DNA of 64,000 nt from Cyanobacteria bacterium SIG26 (GCA_015152555.1 SUTS01000004.1:78857-142856), one strand, 5' to 3'. Counted from the stretch's first letter, positions 48,529 through 59,018 are shown. Numbers and translations: made by a program. Notes: generated by a model from the sequence alone, not told the origin.

Positions 48529-49791
48529 ATGGATACGCTAATCGACAGACAAAAATTTATTGTTCCAATTAGGACATTTGAGTATGTTCTTGTGCTCATT
48601 CTATTTATTTTTCTGGTCCTAATGCATACGGTTTTTCAACCTCCGTTATTTGCAAATGATTTATTGGCCTCAAATTCTTTATCAATCCCTTCTTTAAAAC
48701 AATTGAGTGATAATATTTATGAGGAGATAAATCCCGAAATATTAACCGATAAATTCAATAGGCGTATTGACGAAAAATACAAAGGAAAGAAAGTTTTTAC
48801 AGTTACTGAAGGTATAAAGCATATTAAATTCATAAAATACTATAATGGAAAACCTGTACGTTTAAATGTTGTTGAAATCAATCGTAGGATTGCTAATGAT
48901 TATGAGATTAAACCGGCTACCGCGTCTGTGACATTAGCAAATAAGCGAACCTTAAAAAATATTGCGCAAAATACAAATTCTATAGTTGCAATTAATGGTG
49001 GATTTTTTAAACCACAAACCGGGGTGCCTTTGGGTACACTTATGATAAATAAGAAATTATATACAGGTCCTATTTATGACCGGGTCGCTTTAGGTATTTT
49101 TAAAGATAGTTATGATGTTGGGCGAGTGCAGTTAGATGCAAAAATTGTAGGTAATAATCATGAAATCAAAATAGATAATATTAATCAACCAAGAATTTTA
49201 TCCTCATATATTTTAGCGTACACAAAGGATTGGGGGGAAGTTGCTCCTGCCTCACCTCAGTATGGTGTTCAGTTACAAATAGTCGGTAACAAGATTCTAG
49301 CAGCTTCTGCCAATCCTCTTTCTATTCCTGAAAATGGATATGTTATTGTAGGGCCTAAATCTAAGCTTGAAAAGTTATTTGGCGCTAAATTTGTTTATGT
49401 AGAAATCTCGACAAATCCTAAATGGGAAAATGTTGAGCATATAATAAGTGGTGGACCTTATTTAGTTAAGGATGGTCAAATATTTATCGATACGACTGCC
49501 CAAAAGCTTCAATCTATCGGGGGAAGAAACCCAAGAACCGCTATTGGCTACACAAAAGACAATGATTTAATTATGGTTACTGCAGATGGAAGAGAGGGCA
49601 GTTCTATCGGTTTGACATTAAAAGAACTTGCTGATCTTATGATGGAACTGGGTTGTATTAACGCGATAAATCTCGATGGTGGAGCTTCTACCGTTATGTA
49701 CGTAAATGGACAAATAGTTAACAAACCACAACACACTGGAGGAATAGCTTTATCAAATGCGCTTGTTGTTTCTAAAAAAAATCTTGAATAA
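48529..49791 (+). CDS. Phosphodiester glycosidase (NAGPA) family protein with N-terminal TM anchor
   Basis: AINGGFFKPQTGVPLGTLMINKKLYTG, GRNPRTAIGYTKDNDLIMVTADGR, GCINAINLDGGASTVMYVNG. Confidence 0.9.
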   Translation: MDTLIDRQKFIVPIRTFEYVLVLILFIFLVLMHTVFQPPLFANDLLASNSLSIPSLKQLSDNIYEEINPEILTDKFNRRIDEKYKGKKVFTVTEGIKHIKFIKYYNGKPVRLNVVEINRRIANDYEIKPATASVTLANKRTLKNIAQNTNSIVAINGGFFKPQTGVPLGTLMINKKLYTGPIYDRVALGIFKDSYDVGRVQLDAKIVGNNHEIKIDNINQPRILSSYILAYTKDWGEVAPASPQYGVQLQIVGNKILAASANPLSIPENGYVIVGPKSKLEKLFGAKFVYVEISTNPKWENVEHIISGGPYLVKDGQIFIDTTAQKLQSIGGRNPRTAIGYTKDNDLIMVTADGREGSSIGLTLKELADLMMELGCINAINLDGGASTVMYVNGQIVNKPQHTGGIALSNALVVSKKNLE

Positions 49792-49839
49792 AATTTTTAA
49801 AGTTTTTGCTATTTATGCAAAACAATTATACCAAATGAC

Positions 49840-51126
49840 TTAATTTGTGTTCATTAGCTTTATTTCATTTATTAGATTATCAATATTTTGAGAGTTTTTA
49901 ATTGATTTTGTTTTGATAGCAAAGTCTAGAGCAATATTGTATTCTTGTAAATTATAATAAATGATTGCTTTGTTATAGTTTATTATATAATCTTGCTCAT
50001 TTGTAGTTGAAAGATTTTGGGCTTGATCCAGGTACATCAAGGCTGATTTAAAGTCTCCCAAATCTGCATAAACAGAAGATAAATTAATGTAGCCTGCGGC
50101 TATTGTTGGATATTTTTGTATATAGTCTTTAAATTCTTGTAGCTTTTTTTGCAACCTGACATCATCGCTTCCTAAAATCAATGGCGCATAGTAAAATTGT
50201 TCGCTATGGAGATTTTTTTTGTTTGATATAGTCGGTTTGATTCTATATAATAGTGCTAAAGTTTTTAGATCTCGCATACTTAATTCTCTTGAATATCCGC
50301 TCAGAAAGGATGTTGTTGGACTATCTTTTGATGCGTACATAATATCTGTTGGGTTGTCACTATGCCCCATTATACCTAAAGTATGCCCTATTTCGTGTAA
50401 TGCGGTATTTGCTATTTCTGTTCTGGAGAAAGTTTTTCCAAACGGTGTTGTTTTATAAAAACTCAATACCATTTTTTTTAGAATTTTATTGGTGTCTATA
50501 TCGGGTTCTGTGTAGGCTGCAACGTAGCGGCAAATATTTCCGTTACAAGAGTCTGATGGTATGTCTTTGAACTTTATAATAATATTTGCATCAGACTCAT
50601 TATTTGTCTGTGTAAATTTTACAAAATTCGTATGACTTTCCCATTGTTTTAAAGCCCAATTTATTTCTGAGTAGTAATAATCAGGAATGCCGGAGCTATT
50701 TTCAATATAAATTTTTAAAGGAAATGAGTTTAAATCCCAGCGTAGAATATCATTTCCCATTGCGGCATTATAAATAAAATTATTATCGACACCATCCAGT
50801 AATTTATATTTCAAATTTAATGCTTGCGCTTTTGCCATTTTTGTAGCTTCATCATTGATTTTTGACGTTGTCATTTGATATAATTTTTTTTGGACTGTAT
50901 ATGTTGGTTTTACTTTAGAAAGGGTAAGCACATAAAAAAATCTTGCCAATATTCCTTTTGAATCAGCAAATAATGATCGTTCAAAATATGGCAAAGCCTT
51001 TTCGTATTGTGCATCGTCATACAATGCTTTTGCTTTGTTGTAATTGTATAGCGCTGAAAATGGAGACTTATAAATAAGCGAAATTGCCAGAACAATTAAA
51101 AGTATAAATAATAAAAATTTACGCAT
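49840..51126 (-). CDS. Matrixin-like metzincin protease with TPR-like repeats and N-terminal TM
   Basis: HEIGHTLGIMGHSDNPTDIM (HExxHxxGxxH plus downstream Met); TPR-like C-terminus. Confidence 0.85.
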   Translation of the reverse strand: MRKFLLFILLIVLAISLIYKSPFSALYNYNKAKALYDDAQYEKALPYFERSLFADSKGILARFFYVLTLSKVKPTYTVQKKLYQMTTSKINDEATKMAKAQALNLKYKLLDGVDNNFIYNAAMGNDILRWDLNSFPLKIYIENSSGIPDYYYSEINWALKQWESHTNFVKFTQTNNESDANIIIKFKDIPSDSCNGNICRYVAAYTEPDIDTNKILKKMVLSFYKTTPFGKTFSRTEIANTALHEIGHTLGIMGHSDNPTDIMYASKDSPTTSFLSGYSRELSMRDLKTLALLYRIKPTISNKKNLHSEQFYYAPLILGSDDVRLQKKLQEFKDYIQKYPTIAAGYINLSSVYADLGDFKSALMYLDQAQNLSTTNEQDYIINYNKAIIYYNLQEYNIALDFAIKTKSIKNSQNIDNLINEIKLMNTN

Positions 51127-51638
51127 TATTTTTTTTCAGCCAAATCTCTTTCTAATTGTTGAGCTAATGCTCGGGTGTCACCTTTTAATTTGAAATATTC
51201 GGCAAATTTTGTTGTTGTTTTGATATTAATGCTTCTTCCATTTTTATCTTTATGTTTTGCTACCAGACCTTTTTCGACAAGCTCTCCTACATGTTCATAG
51301 GCTGCAGATCTTAATTTTACTAATTCTGTCTGTCTAATCGGTTCTTTAAGTGCAATAACAAGTAGCGTTCTTAACACTGCAGGTGACAAATCTATCGGAC
51401 ATATTTTTTCTACAATATCGCTAAATTCATCTTTAACTTGTAATATATAACCGTTTTCATCATCAATTTCTAATGCGCCATCCCTTGAACCATAATCCAT
51501 AATCAACTCAAGAATTGCTTGTTCGATATCTTCAGGTTCTGCGTCTAAATACGTTGCAATTTCTTCTACAGTTAATGCTTTTGCTGTAACAAATAAAACC
51601 GCTTCAATTCTAGATTTCAACTGCTGCATTTCTACCAC
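51126..51638 (-). CDS. scpB: Segregation and condensation protein B
   Basis: KSRIEAVLFVTAKALTVEEIATYL...; overlaps scpA. Confidence 0.9.
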   Translation of the reverse strand: MVEMQQLKSRIEAVLFVTAKALTVEEIATYLDAEPEDIEQAILELIMDYGSRDGALEIDDENGYILQVKDEFSDIVEKICPIDLSPAVLRTLLVIALKEPIRQTELVKLRSAAYEHVGELVEKGLVAKHKDKNGRSINIKTTTKFAEYFKLKGDTRALAQQLERDLAEKK

Positions 51639-52431
51639 CTTTTACCACGTATAAATCTGAATAAAATTCTTTTTGTTCTAATTCATAATCAGTATCTCTG
51701 CTTAGAAATAGTAATGCAAGATATGCACTGATTTTATCCAAACCAAGTACAATTAATTCATTAAGTTCGATTTTTTCTTGATGATCAAAAATTTGTTCAA
51801 GGTTATCTTTTAATTTTAAAACAGATTCTTCGATGTATTCTTCGTGTGCCATAGAAACAATTTCATCAGGAGTTAATCTGGAGTAGTTTCTAACGTGTCG
51901 TTTTGCTCTTTCGTGCGCACTTTTCATTAACGCTCTTTTTTCTAGTTTTTCATAGAATTCTAATTGTTTAATCAAGTCTTTCAAAGTTACAACGCGGTTG
52001 CGATTTAATCTTATACTTGTTCGTCTTTGTAGGGCTTCATCAAAACTTACGACATTACTTGTCGGGATGAATTCTTGTTCCTCATCCGGATATTCAACGA
52101 TAAATCCGTCTTCGTCATAAATCGGTTCAGGCTCATCTTGGAATTCTTCTAATGATAATCCTGCTAATACATTTGACTGTAAACGGCATAAAATAGATGC
52201 AAACAACAATGTTCTGCTGGCAACTCTTAAATTCAAAGATTTTAGTTCTATCATTCTTTGAAGATATTTTTCAGTAACATCCAATATGTCAATATTCCAA
52301 GGGTCGATTTTACCTTGTTTTGCCATATCTACAAGAATTCCTATACCGTCGTTGGCATCAAATTCGCCACGAGGAGAATATATCGAATTTTCTAAATCTT
52401 CTGCATTTATTAGATTATTATTCATTGTCAT
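51610..52431 (-). CDS. scpA: Segregation and condensation protein A
   Basis: FDANDGIGILVDMAKQGKIDPWNIDILDVTEKYLQ; overlaps smc. Confidence 0.92.
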   Translation of the reverse strand: MTMNNNLINAEDLENSIYSPRGEFDANDGIGILVDMAKQGKIDPWNIDILDVTEKYLQRMIELKSLNLRVASRTLLFASILCRLQSNVLAGLSLEEFQDEPEPIYDEDGFIVEYPDEEQEFIPTSNVVSFDEALQRRTSIRLNRNRVVTLKDLIKQLEFYEKLEKRALMKSAHERAKRHVRNYSRLTPDEIVSMAHEEYIEESVLKLKDNLEQIFDHQEKIELNELIVLGLDKISAYLALLFLSRDTDYELEQKEFYSDLYVVKGGRNAAVEI

Positions 52432-55400
52432 CTTCTCTTAATTTTACACCTGTAACTTTAGTTTTACCTTTTTCTTTTTGGGTAACACCAATTGTTCTGC
52501 TTGCTGCTTCAATCATCGGTCTTCTGTGGCTTACTACTAAAAATTGAGTATCTGATGATTGTTTTTTTACCATATCGGCAATTCGCTCAACGTTCATTGT
52601 ATCTAAACTTGCGTCAACCTCGTCTAAAGCGTAGAATGGTGCCGGTAAGTATCTTTGAATTGCAAATACCAAAGCCAATGCTGTTAAAGCTTTTTCTCCA
52701 CCTGATAAGGCTCCTAATTTGTTGTTAGTTGTTTTGTCTCGAGGTTTAGCTTCAATTGTCATACCTGCAGATAATGGATCTTTTTCGTTTTCCAAAATCA
52801 ATCGGCCTTCACCTTCAGAAAGTTGGTGATAAATATCCTTAAAGTTTTCGTTTATTGCCGTAAATGTTGTCATAAACGCTTCTTTTTTCTGTTGTTCAAA
52901 TCCATTCATTTTTTCCAAGATTGCTTGGCGCTCAGCGGATAATGTTTTAATTTGAGAATCTAATTCCTCTTTTCTTGCTGATTTTTCTTCGAATGATACG
53001 ATTGCACGCATATTGACATCGCCTAATTCTTGCATTCTCTTATCAAGTCTTTGAATTTTTGCGTTTAATTCATCTATTGAGATTTCAACCGGTTCAAGCT
53101 TGTTAACATCAACCCCTGAAGTCTCAAGAATTTCCGCAGCTTCTTTTAGTTGAGGTTCTAATTCTTTGCGTCTTAATTTGAATGATTCAATTTGTTCATT
53201 AATTCTTTCTATTTCAGATGCTTTTACTGCGCTATTTGTTTGTAAGTCAACTAAGCTTGTGTGGATTTCTTCTTTTTGTTTTACAAGTTCCCCGATTTTT
53301 TCATCAATTATAGCAATTTTTTCAGATAAAGCTGTTAATTGATCTTCTAATTGTACAATTTCGCCTCTGTAGGTTTCTTGGTCATTAGCTAGGGCTTCAT
53401 TGTTTTTTGTTATGTTTTTAATATCTTCTTCTTTAGAGATAATTAACTGTTCGTTGAATTTAATTGTATTATTGTAACTATTGATTTCATTATTAACGCC
53501 CATAATGCTGTTATTTAAATGGCGAATTTCATCTTCAAGGCCTTGAGTTTTTTCCTTTAAATCTTTCAAATCTTTATCGTTCAATAGCGCATCAAGTTCT
53601 GTTAATTTATCTTGAGCCTGTTGAATATCGTCAGAAAGCTGAACTCGTTTAGCTTCAATTTTATCCAATTCATCATTTAATTTTTCAATTTTTGGTTCGT
53701 TTTCTAGAATAAAAGCTTTTTTGGTATCAAGCATTGACTGACTGTTTTCATATTGCGCAGACATATTATTAAGCTCGATTTTTGCTTTGGAATATTCTGT
53801 TGAAGATGAAGAATATGTTACTCTAATTTTATCAAGTTTTTCTTCTAATTCTTTTTTTCTTGCTATGGCATTATCATATTTCTTCTGTAAATCATCTAAT
53901 TTAGCTTTAGCATTTTCAAGTTCTTTGTCATCGCTTTGGCCAAATCCAAAAATAGATTTTTTGATATATCCACCGGTAATCGCAGATGATTTTTCATATA
54001 GTTTACCGTCAAGTGTAACCATACGATATTTGCCCATTAGTTGTTCTGCTGCTTCCGCATCTTCAACAACTAATGTATCACCTACTGCGTAGAAAAATGC
54101 GTCTAAATATATATCATCAAAATCGACTAAATTTATTGCAAAGTCAATAACCCCGCGATTTTTTGGCAGTTGTAATTTACCCGGAGCCTTTTTCATTTTG
54201 TTTAGAGGAATGAATGTTGCGCGGCCTGCTTTTGAAGAATTTAATAATTCCATTGCAACATAAGCTGCGTGTGTGTCATCAACAACAATATGAGCCAATC
54301 TCCCGCCAAATGCAATATCCAGTGCTGTTGAATATTCTTCATCAACAGTTCCAAGTTGCATTAATGGGGCATGAACACCTTCTAAATGTGCATTCATTAC
54401 TGTTGTAATTGGAATGCTTGAACCTGAAGAGGAGGCAGCTCTGCGTTGCGCTTCCATTTCTGTGAATTTGCGGTAAGCCGCGCGTAAGTCATAATCATAA
54501 TCATCTATCGCAGTTTTTGCATCATCCAACTCTTGCATTGTTTTAGTCTGAATATCTTTCAATTCATCCATTTCTTGTTTTAAGTTATTAACTTCAAGTT
54601 CTTTTAATGATTTGTTATCCCCAAAGTTAGCTTTTGCAGTTTCCGCGTTTTCAATGAAAATTTTTGCTTCTTCAATTTCTTTTTTTATGTTTTTTAAATC
54701 ATTTTCTTTAGGTAACGAAATTTTTAGTAATTCATTATCTTTATCTTTTAAAGCATCTAAATTACGAGAGACATCGTTTCGCTCTTGGATATATTTATCT
54801 GCAGTGGAGCTTAATCCTGAAATGTCAGATAATTTTTTAGCCAATTCATCTTTTTTTTCTTTTAATTGAGTTTCTAAAATCCCTATTTTGTCGTGAGCTA
54901 ATTTTATATTTAAATGTTCATCTTCGATTTTTTTCTTGTAAGTATCAATGCCGTTTTTAGCATTTTCAATGGCTTGAAGTCCTTTTTGAATTTGCGTTTG
55001 GGAGTAATCTATTGCGTTTTTCTTCGTTTGAACTCTAGCTGATAATTCACTTTGTGAATCTTTTAATTTGTTACGCTCATCTTCGCCTTGTTCTTTTAAT
55101 TTCGCATCAAGTTCTTTATATTTTTCATTGATAAGTTTAATTTTTTCGTCCAAATCAGTTTTGTTGGCTTGTTCTTCTTTAAGTTTTTTATTTGATTGAA
55201 GGATATTCTCGTGCGCCATTTCTAAATTTCTTCTAAGATCGAAGAATTTAACAGTACTGATTTGTGACTCCAAACCTGATTTTTCTTCTTGTATTTTTTT
55301 ATATTTTAAAGCGACTTCGCGTTCAGCTTTTAATTGTTCTAAAGTTTTTTCAACTTCAGATAAAATTAATAAAGCTGCATCTACACGTTGTTCAACTGTT

Positions 55401-55927
55401 TTTAATTCTCCGGTTGCTTGATCTATTCTTCTGTCAAAATCTGCAACTCCGGCGATTTCGTCTATAATCCCTCGACGAGCTTTTGAAGAACACATAACAA
55501 TACTGTTTACATCACCTTGCATCATTACGTTGTAACTATTTGGAGTGATGTTGTATTTTTCTAAAATTGTTCGGATATTGGTTAATGTATCTACTCTATC
55601 GTTTAGGTAATATGTACTGGCAAAGCCTTGGTTAGTTTTTCTGATTTTTCTGGCAACGCTAAGCTCTTTATCACCTTCCACGTCTCCAAACGTAACTTTT
55701 ACCATTGCTTCATTTTTATTATTGAATGTTGTAATAAAATCAGACAAGTTTTCAATACGTAATGCGCTACCTGTTCTTAAACCAAGCGCAAACATAACGC
55801 TGTCGATAATATTACTCTTACCTGAACCGTTTGGACCTGAAACCGTTGTAAAACCTTTTAATAGGGGAATTTCCGATTTATTGGCAAATGATTTAAAGTT
55901 ATCTATTTCTAATTGTTTTATGTACAT
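52418..55927 (-). CDS. smc: Chromosome segregation protein SMC
   Basis: Walker A GPNGSGKSNIIDS, hinge domain, LSGGEKALTALALVFAI, PFYALDEVDASLD. Confidence 0.97.
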   Translation of the reverse strand: MYIKQLEIDNFKSFANKSEIPLLKGFTTVSGPNGSGKSNIIDSVMFALGLRTGSALRIENLSDFITTFNNKNEAMVKVTFGDVEGDKELSVARKIRKTNQGFASTYYLNDRVDTLTNIRTILEKYNITPNSYNVMMQGDVNSIVMCSSKARRGIIDEIAGVADFDRRIDQATGELKTVEQRVDAALLILSEVEKTLEQLKAEREVALKYKKIQEEKSGLESQISTVKFFDLRRNLEMAHENILQSNKKLKEEQANKTDLDEKIKLINEKYKELDAKLKEQGEDERNKLKDSQSELSARVQTKKNAIDYSQTQIQKGLQAIENAKNGIDTYKKKIEDEHLNIKLAHDKIGILETQLKEKKDELAKKLSDISGLSSTADKYIQERNDVSRNLDALKDKDNELLKISLPKENDLKNIKKEIEEAKIFIENAETAKANFGDNKSLKELEVNNLKQEMDELKDIQTKTMQELDDAKTAIDDYDYDLRAAYRKFTEMEAQRRAASSSGSSIPITTVMNAHLEGVHAPLMQLGTVDEEYSTALDIAFGGRLAHIVVDDTHAAYVAMELLNSSKAGRATFIPLNKMKKAPGKLQLPKNRGVIDFAINLVDFDDIYLDAFFYAVGDTLVVEDAEAAEQLMGKYRMVTLDGKLYEKSSAITGGYIKKSIFGFGQSDDKELENAKAKLDDLQKKYDNAIARKKELEEKLDKIRVTYSSSSTEYSKAKIELNNMSAQYENSQSMLDTKKAFILENEPKIEKLNDELDKIEAKRVQLSDDIQQAQDKLTELDALLNDKDLKDLKEKTQGLEDEIRHLNNSIMGVNNEINSYNNTIKFNEQLIISKEEDIKNITKNNEALANDQETYRGEIVQLEDQLTALSEKIAIIDEKIGELVKQKEEIHTSLVDLQTNSAVKASEIERINEQIESFKLRRKELEPQLKEAAEILETSGVDVNKLEPVEISIDELNAKIQRLDKRMQELGDVNMRAIVSFEEKSARKEELDSQIKTLSAERQAILEKMNGFEQQKKEAFMTTFTAINENFKDIYHQLSEGEGRLILENEKDPLSAGMTIEAKPRDKTTNNKLGALSGGEKALTALALVFAIQRYLPAPFYALDEVDASLDTMNVERIADMVKKQSSDTQFLVVSHRRPMIEAASRTIGVTQKEKGKTKVTGVKLREDDNE

Positions 55928-56014
55928 TAATTTATCCCAAGTATACTCTTTTTTCTATTATCGCAAATAAAAAGCAGTCATGTCAAAATTATGTACTATT
56001 ATTTACAATTGGTG

Positions 56015-57190
56015 CTAATTTGCGCTAAAATTTTGATATTCTTGTGCAAATTTTGGGTTAACAGCTAACCATTTGTAAGTTTGAGCTTCAACTTCAGGAA
56101 TATCAATAACAAATGTTCCGCCGTATCGTCCGCGCGAAAATACCAAATATCCTTCATTTGCTAAGTTGTGGAATGCTTTTCTTATCGTATTTGGACTTAG
56201 GTCAAGTTTATCAGATAATTCTAAAATTGATGGTAATTTATCGCCGATTTGGTAATCTTGAGCAATCATTTTTTTTAGATAATTTTGAGTTTTTTCATAA
56301 TGATAAAAAGCAGTATCTTTTGCAGGGGCAAAAATAGACGTTTCCGGTTTTAATGAAAAATCTTGAGAATTTGGCATTTTGATAACAGAAGTACCGTATC
56401 TGCCTCTGCGCGCAAGTATAATTCCTCTATCAATTAAAACTGTTAATGCGTCATGAATAGTTTTGATACTGGCTTTTAATGAATTTGCTAATTGTGCATG
56501 TGCAGGCATTTTATCCCCGATTTTAAGGTTTTGTGTTATATAATTTTCTAAATCTTTGACAACCATATCTACTAAAGTTTCTGTTTTAGGGTTAGCAACA
56601 GTTGTTTCGATTTCAAAATCGGTAGTTACAACGAACCATTCGGTATTTTTTGCAGTTTTGGTTTTGTGGCAAATTATGCCTTGTGTGGATAAATATTCAA
56701 GGGCTAATCTTGTTGTGTTTGTTGTGTGATCAATAATCACTGCGATTGTTCTTGTTGACGGTAGTGCGGAACCTACTTTGAAACCATCAGTTAATATGTA
56801 GCGTTTTATCGCATTAACTGCGTTATCTCGTTTTGATGTTAATTTTCGTAATGTATTTGTTTGAGTTTTGTAATCGCGGACTAAGGTTCCGATACATTGC
56901 TTTGATTCAACATAGCCTAAATCTTCAATATAACGGAATGCGTTTTGAATTGTTCCTATACTTACTCCAAGTAAATAAGCAAATTCCGGTTTTTGTGGCA
57001 GAATATTGTCAACTGAAATTACTCGGGTGTCTAAACTTGTTTTTATCCAATTTGCTAACCATTTGCCAATTACAACCGATTTTGTTTCAGTTGCGTTTTT
57101 AAGATCAGGAAGTTCGCATTTTATATCTGAGATTTTTAATTTAGTTAATTTTGATTTTTGTAAAAATGTATAGTTATTTTTTGAATCCAT
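56015..57190 (-). CDS. Multi-winged-helix GntR-type regulator (about four tandem HTH domains)
   Basis: Repeated '(x)GDKLPS..ELS..L..S.NTIR.A...L...G' segments; no recognisable effector domain. Confidence 0.8.
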   Translation of the reverse strand: MDSKNNYTFLQKSKLTKLKISDIKCELPDLKNATETKSVVIGKWLANWIKTSLDTRVISVDNILPQKPEFAYLLGVSIGTIQNAFRYIEDLGYVESKQCIGTLVRDYKTQTNTLRKLTSKRDNAVNAIKRYILTDGFKVGSALPSTRTIAVIIDHTTNTTRLALEYLSTQGIICHKTKTAKNTEWFVVTTDFEIETTVANPKTETLVDMVVKDLENYITQNLKIGDKMPAHAQLANSLKASIKTIHDALTVLIDRGIILARRGRYGTSVIKMPNSQDFSLKPETSIFAPAKDTAFYHYEKTQNYLKKMIAQDYQIGDKLPSILELSDKLDLSPNTIRKAFHNLANEGYLVFSRGRYGGTFVIDIPEVEAQTYKWLAVNPKFAQEYQNFSAN

Positions 57191-57309
57191 ATATTCTACC
57201 TACCCTTTTTTTTAATAATATAGTATTTATAAAAAAACAACAAGGGTCTTTTTGCTATAAATTTAACTTTTGTAACATTATATTTTTGAGTTTAGATGTT
57301 GTTTAAATC

Positions 57310-57343
57310 TTGACAGGATGTTTAAACTGCACCATACTGTCAA
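57310..57343 (+). promoter_or_regulatory. Promoter/operator of the umuC-like gene
   Basis: TTGACA-17-CATACT overlapped by perfect inverted repeat TTGACAG-N20-CTGTCAA. Confidence 0.55.
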
Positions 57344-57344
57344 T

Positions 57345-58523
57345 ATGATTAAACAAAAAGTGATAGCTTTAGTTGACTGTGATTCCTTTTTTGTATCTTG
57401 TGAACAAAAAAGAAATCCTGAATTGAAAAATAAACCTGTTTGTATACTTTCAAATAAAGAGGGGTGCGTTATTTCTCGTTCGAAAGAAGCAAAGCAAATG
57501 GGCATTAAAATGGGCGAACCATATTTTATTGCAAAAAAAGAACATTCAAAAGCTATATATGTTGTTGCGGATCATGATTATTATTGTGAAGTTTCAAACT
57601 CTGTAATGTCTGTTTTGAAAAATTTTAGTCCTATGGTTCAGGTATATTCAGTAGATGAAGCTTTTGTTGATTTTACCGGACTTACAAAGCTTTATAAAAA
57701 GAATTATCGGCAATTGGCATTATATTTAAGAGAATTAGTTTTGAATGAAGTAGATATTCCTGTATCAATAGGTGTAAGTTCAACAAAAACTTTATCTAAA
57801 TTAGCATCAGATAAGGCGAAGAAAGAGTCTGGTGGGGTATTTTTAATTGGACAAAGAAAAATTTTAAAAGTTTTAAATCGTACTAATATTGATGAAATTT
57901 GGGGAATTGGCAGAAGATTAAGTATCAAGCTTAGAAAGCACGGTATTATCACGGCAAAGGAATTTGTTGAAAAATCCGATGCTTGGTTAGATTTAAAAAT
58001 TGGGATTCACGGGATACAGATGCGTCATGAACTTTTAGGTCAGATGGTTTCGCCGGTTATCAATGAGAAAAGTTTACCAAAATCTATTCAAAATACACAG
58101 GCCTTTGGGGTATTTACATCAGATATTAATTATATAAAAAACGAATTGAATAGACATATCCACACTTCTTGTCGAAAACTTCGATATTATGAGACTAAGT
58201 GTTCTCAAATTGGTGTTATGCTTAGAACAAAAGATTTTCGGGTTTTTTATACAAAAAAAGAATTGCTTACCCCTGTTGATTTTGAGCTTGAGATTTCAGA
58301 TATTGCGTTCAAGTTACTTGATAAAATTTATGATCCAAGTATCTTGTACAGAAGCACGGGGATAACTTTAGAAAAATTTGGCGAACAAGGTTCACAGCAG
58401 CTATTGCTGTATGCAGATAGTCAGGATTTAATAAAAAAAGAAAAACTTGCAAAGTGTTTGGATAAATTAGAGTCAAAGTTTGGAAAAAATATAATTAAGA
58501 CCGGTTTTACGGTAAAGAAATAA
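57345..58523 (+). CDS. umuC: Y-family DNA polymerase, UmuC-like (likely start 57345)
   Basis: VIALVDCDSFFVSCEQ, YSVDEAFVDFTGL, SIGVSSTKTLSKLASDKAKK. Confidence 0.93.
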   Translation: MIKQKVIALVDCDSFFVSCEQKRNPELKNKPVCILSNKEGCVISRSKEAKQMGIKMGEPYFIAKKEHSKAIYVVADHDYYCEVSNSVMSVLKNFSPMVQVYSVDEAFVDFTGLTKLYKKNYRQLALYLRELVLNEVDIPVSIGVSSTKTLSKLASDKAKKESGGVFLIGQRKILKVLNRTNIDEIWGIGRRLSIKLRKHGIITAKEFVEKSDAWLDLKIGIHGIQMRHELLGQMVSPVINEKSLPKSIQNTQAFGVFTSDINYIKNELNRHIHTSCRKLRYYETKCSQIGVMLRTKDFRVFYTKKELLTPVDFELEISDIAFKLLDKIYDPSILYRSTGITLEKFGEQGSQQLLLYADSQDLIKKEKLAKCLDKLESKFGKNIIKTGFTVKK

Positions 58524-58592
58524 AATTTTTATCAAATAGCAAATTTATTTTTTAGGGGTTTTAGAATATTTATAAGATATAAAGGAGATATT

Positions 58593-59006
58593 ATGCAAGT
58601 TACAAAAATCAGTTATCAACCAAATTTTAAGGCTAAATTTGTTCAGAATGAAGCAATTACAAATATCATTAAAAAAGAAATTAAAAATGGTAATGGTGAT
58701 AGACTTGAATTAGCTTTAAAAGAATTAAATAATCATCATAAGAATGTAGCATTGTTATATTCAAAAGATGGTACAGTTACAAATCTTTTTAACAATCGTT
58801 CAATACGTATCAATAATATGGATACCTATAATATTGAAAGCTTGAGTAATATAAACACTTTGGCTTATAGACAGTTGTTTATTAATAAAGAAGCTTTAAC
58901 ACCGGATATAATTACAAAAAAGATGAATCGTATATCTCGACAATATTTAGTAAAATCGGTGCCGGATTATGAAATGGGCCGTAAATTGGACGAATATTAC
59001 GGATAA
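58593..59006 (+). CDS. Orphan protein with N-terminal QPNFKAKF motif
   Basis: ORF with RBS (aaaggaga). Confidence 0.75.
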   Translation: MQVTKISYQPNFKAKFVQNEAITNIIKKEIKNGNGDRLELALKELNNHHKNVALLYSKDGTVTNLFNNRSIRINNMDTYNIESLSNINTLAYRQLFINKEALTPDIITKKMNRISRQYLVKSVPDYEMGRKLDEYYG

Positions 59007-59018
59007 ATTTTTTAAACT

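Noticed and set aside
53787-55467. Plus-strand ORFs antisense to smc
   Set aside because: Antisense shadows, low-complexity Leu/Phe/Ser translations
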